Assembly (NCBI GenBank): GCA_963829505.1
Contig: CAWHIL010000001.1
Location: 1,488,001 to 1,552,000, forward strand
Reading direction: 5' to 3'
Source: Roseiarcus sp963829505
Lineage (GTDB): Bacteria; Pseudomonadota; Alphaproteobacteria; Rhizobiales; Beijerinckiaceae
Length of the DNA: 64,000 nucleotides
A program made the translations under genes and the position numbers. Numbering within the stretch: position 1 is the first letter of the stretch; the number at the start of each line of letters is the position of its first letter. Positions 62,791-64,000 of the stretch are shown here, piece after piece. Under the pieces are notes generated by a model that saw only the letters and a list, made by a program, of their open reading frames with translations, was not told where the DNA came from and ran no database searches.

Positions 62791-63828
62791 TCAGTGCACG
62801 CGGATGCGCGGATTGAGCCATGCGTAGCCAACGTCGGAAATGAGCTGGGTCATGAGCACCAGCGCCACCGAGACGATCGAGCAGGCGAGCAGGAGGTCGA
62901 TGTCGTTGTTGCCGGCCGCGTCGACCAGCGCCTGGCCGAAACCCTGATAGCGGAACATGACCTCGACGATGACGACCCCGGTGAGAAGCCAAGGGAAGAG
63001 CAGCATGATCACGGTGAAGGGGGCGATGAGGGCGTTCCTCAGCGCGTGCTTCATGACGACCGCGCCGAAGCTGAGGCCCTTCAGGCGGGCGGTGCGGATA
63101 TATTGCGCGTTCATCACTTCGATCATCGAGGCGCGGGTCATGCGCGCGACGTAGCCCATGCCGTAGATTGCGACTGTCGCGACAGGCAGGGCGAAATTGT
63201 AGAAGCTCATGCGCCCCTCGGTCGCCGCCGCCGCCGAGCCGTTCAGCCAGCCGAGCCAGGTCGCGAAAATGATGCTGAGCACGACACCGGACACGTATTC
63301 CGGCGTCGAGGTGGTCGCGATCGACAGGATCGACAGCGAGCGGTCGGCGCGCGATCCCTCCCGCATGCCCGACACCACGCCGATCACGAGCGCAACCGGA
63401 ATCATGACGAGCATGACCCAGAACATGAGGATTCCGGTCGCCCTCAGGGCCGGCAGGAGCTTGTCGAGAACCTTGGTCTTGAACTTGGTCGAGCAGCCGA
63501 AATCGCCTTCGATGACCCCCGCAAAGGCCCAGGTCTTCGGTTCCTCGCACCAGGAGAAGCGGGGCAATGGCGCGCCTGTCGCGGGATCGACGGCGGGCGC
63601 CTTCGGCCAGACGCCGAGCCATGCCGCGTAGCGCTCGAGAAATGGCCGTCGATAGCCGTTCTTCGCGAGCCAGGATTCGAGCTCTTCCGAGGAGGCGTGC
63701 ATCTCGGTCTGGCTGATGGCGAGCTTCTTGAGGTTCGGCTCGAGGTTGACGAGATAGAAGACGAGCAACGTCAGGCAGACCATCGTCAGCGCCATGACGC
63801 CGAGCCGCCGGGCGAGGAAGATCAGCAT
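62791..63828 (-). CDS. ABC transporter permease (OppB/DppB-type)
   Basis: The product has 345 residues. The N-terminal helix MLIFLARRLGVMALTMVCLTLLVFYLV starts the family fold. A long periplasmic loop (residues about 40-115) precedes the permease core GILMFWVMLVMIPVALVIGVVSGM. The EAA motif is YIRTARLKGLSFGAVVMKHALRNALI, and the last helix region ends VGYAWLNPRIRVH. It is the gene after the binding protein and pairs with OppC. Confidence 0.93.
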   Translation of the reverse strand: MLIFLARRLGVMALTMVCLTLLVFYLVNLEPNLKKLAISQTEMHASSEELESWLAKNGYRRPFLERYAAWLGVWPKAPAVDPATGAPLPRFSWCEEPKTWAFAGVIEGDFGCSTKFKTKVLDKLLPALRATGILMFWVMLVMIPVALVIGVVSGMREGSRADRSLSILSIATTSTPEYVSGVVLSIIFATWLGWLNGSAAAATEGRMSFYNFALPVATVAIYGMGYVARMTRASMIEVMNAQYIRTARLKGLSFGAVVMKHALRNALIAPFTVIMLLFPWLLTGVVIVEVMFRYQGFGQALVDAAGNNDIDLLLACSIVSVALVLMTQLISDVGYAWLNPRIRVH

Positions 63829-63855
63829 GGCCTGACCGGCCGCTGGACGGAAGGA

Positions 63856-63878
63856 GGTCGGGCCTCGGCGGCCCGACC
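63856..63878 (-). terminator. Hairpin between binding-protein and oppB genes
   Basis: GGTCGGGCC and GGCCCGACC form a perfect 9-bp stem around TCGGC, 27 bases after the binding-protein stop. Without a T-run it may act as a 3' stabiliser rather than a terminator, again at the boundary between a binding-protein gene and its permease gene. Confidence 0.5.
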
Positions 63879-63904
63879 GTTGACGATCCTCATTCGACGC
63901 GGCT

Positions 63905-64000
63905 TCACGCGTCGAGCCAGGTGTCCTCGAAATAGACTTCGTACAGCGGGTGCATGCCGAAATTCTTGACCGCGGGAACCCGATGGTTCGAGAGCGTGAC
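63905..64000 (-). CDS. C-terminal end of an extracellular solute-binding protein (family 5 type)
   Basis: Thirty-one residues before the stop are visible (VTLSNHRVPAVKNFGMHPLY, then EVYFEDTWLDA). The position just ahead of oppB and the pattern V.N...HP.Y...YFEDTWLD fit the end of an SBP_bac_5 protein, which would deliver peptides, oligosaccharides or similar ligands to the Opp-type channel. The remainder lies outside the window. Confidence 0.65.
   Translation of the reverse strand, partial: VTLSNHRVPAVKNFGMHPLYEVYFEDTWLDA

Noticed and set aside
1..64000. Search for tRNA, rRNA, riboswitches and CRISPR arrays
   Set aside because: No T-loop plus acceptor pairing, no rRNA-like stretch, no conserved riboswitch core and no regularly spaced repeats were found by reading. 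Short or divergent RNAs could be missed without covariance-model searches.

Overview
This 64 kb window is GC-rich DNA of alphaproteobacterial type, most likely Hyphomicrobiales (Rhizobiales). The evidence is protein flavour: BA14K, DUF1488, DUF2934 and DUF3309-type small proteins, a cyclic beta-1,2-glucan synthase of the NdvB type, an RpiR-controlled polyol cluster, and GANTC-linked sequence oddities. Genus cannot be fixed from the sequence alone.

Region 1 (1-16.4 kb) opens with the 3' end of pstS. It continues with a plasma-membrane type H+-ATPase, a giant NdvB-like glucan synthase, a 61-aa membrane peptide, a slipin and a phosphoketolase. Region 2 (16.4-31.3 kb) holds many short stress-type or envelope genes: CsbD-like, a His/Ala-rich peptide, Gly-rich secreted proteins, DUF1488, DUF2934, DUF3309, BA14K, an ECF sigma factor with a 63-aa partner, a ClpP-fold periplasmic protein and an Acg-like nitroreductase. 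It is interrupted by an IS5-type element and by an IS66 element with exact ends. A roughly 20-bp motif (consensus GTAGTTTCCGAGSCTG) occurs 16 times across regions 1-3. It lies in intergenic DNA, and 14 of the 16 copies sit about 70-245 bp upstream of a gene and point the same way as it. I read it as an undescribed regulatory element joining these genes into one regulon.

Region 3 (31.3-39.3 kb) is a pile of mobile DNA. It has two diverged copies of a tyrosine recombinase plus IS91-type HUH transposase element, each bounded by different hairpins, with a truncated IS630 and a complete IS3 between them. Region 4 (39.4-46.8 kb) carries a choloylglycine-hydrolase-family Ntn hydrolase, selO, and a solitary three-gene cassette without other phage genes: a DUF5681 protein, a terminase large subunit, and a ParB-domain DNA methyltransferase. 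A cluster of TTCCCTGTT repeats lies beyond the cassette's upstream end.

Region 5 (46.8-64 kb) is a compact catabolic locus. A leftward operon encodes a ribose-type ABC transporter, a Gfo/Idh dehydrogenase and a sugar-phosphate isomerase. A divergent rightward operon encodes an SDR, a mannitol-dehydrogenase-family enzyme and an RpiR regulator. Facing them is a second leftward operon: the end of a substrate-binding protein, OppB, OppC, a fused OppD-OppF and two more Gfo/Idh enzymes. Together they look like uptake and oxidation of a sugar or polyol plus a glycoside or peptide-like substrate.

The glucan synthase and phosphoketolase are each split by two single-base frameshifts. All four are repaired by removing one A at a GAACTC or GAGATTC site, leaving GANTC, the CcrM methylation site. 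I therefore treat these genes as probably intact, with base-calling errors, rather than as decayed.
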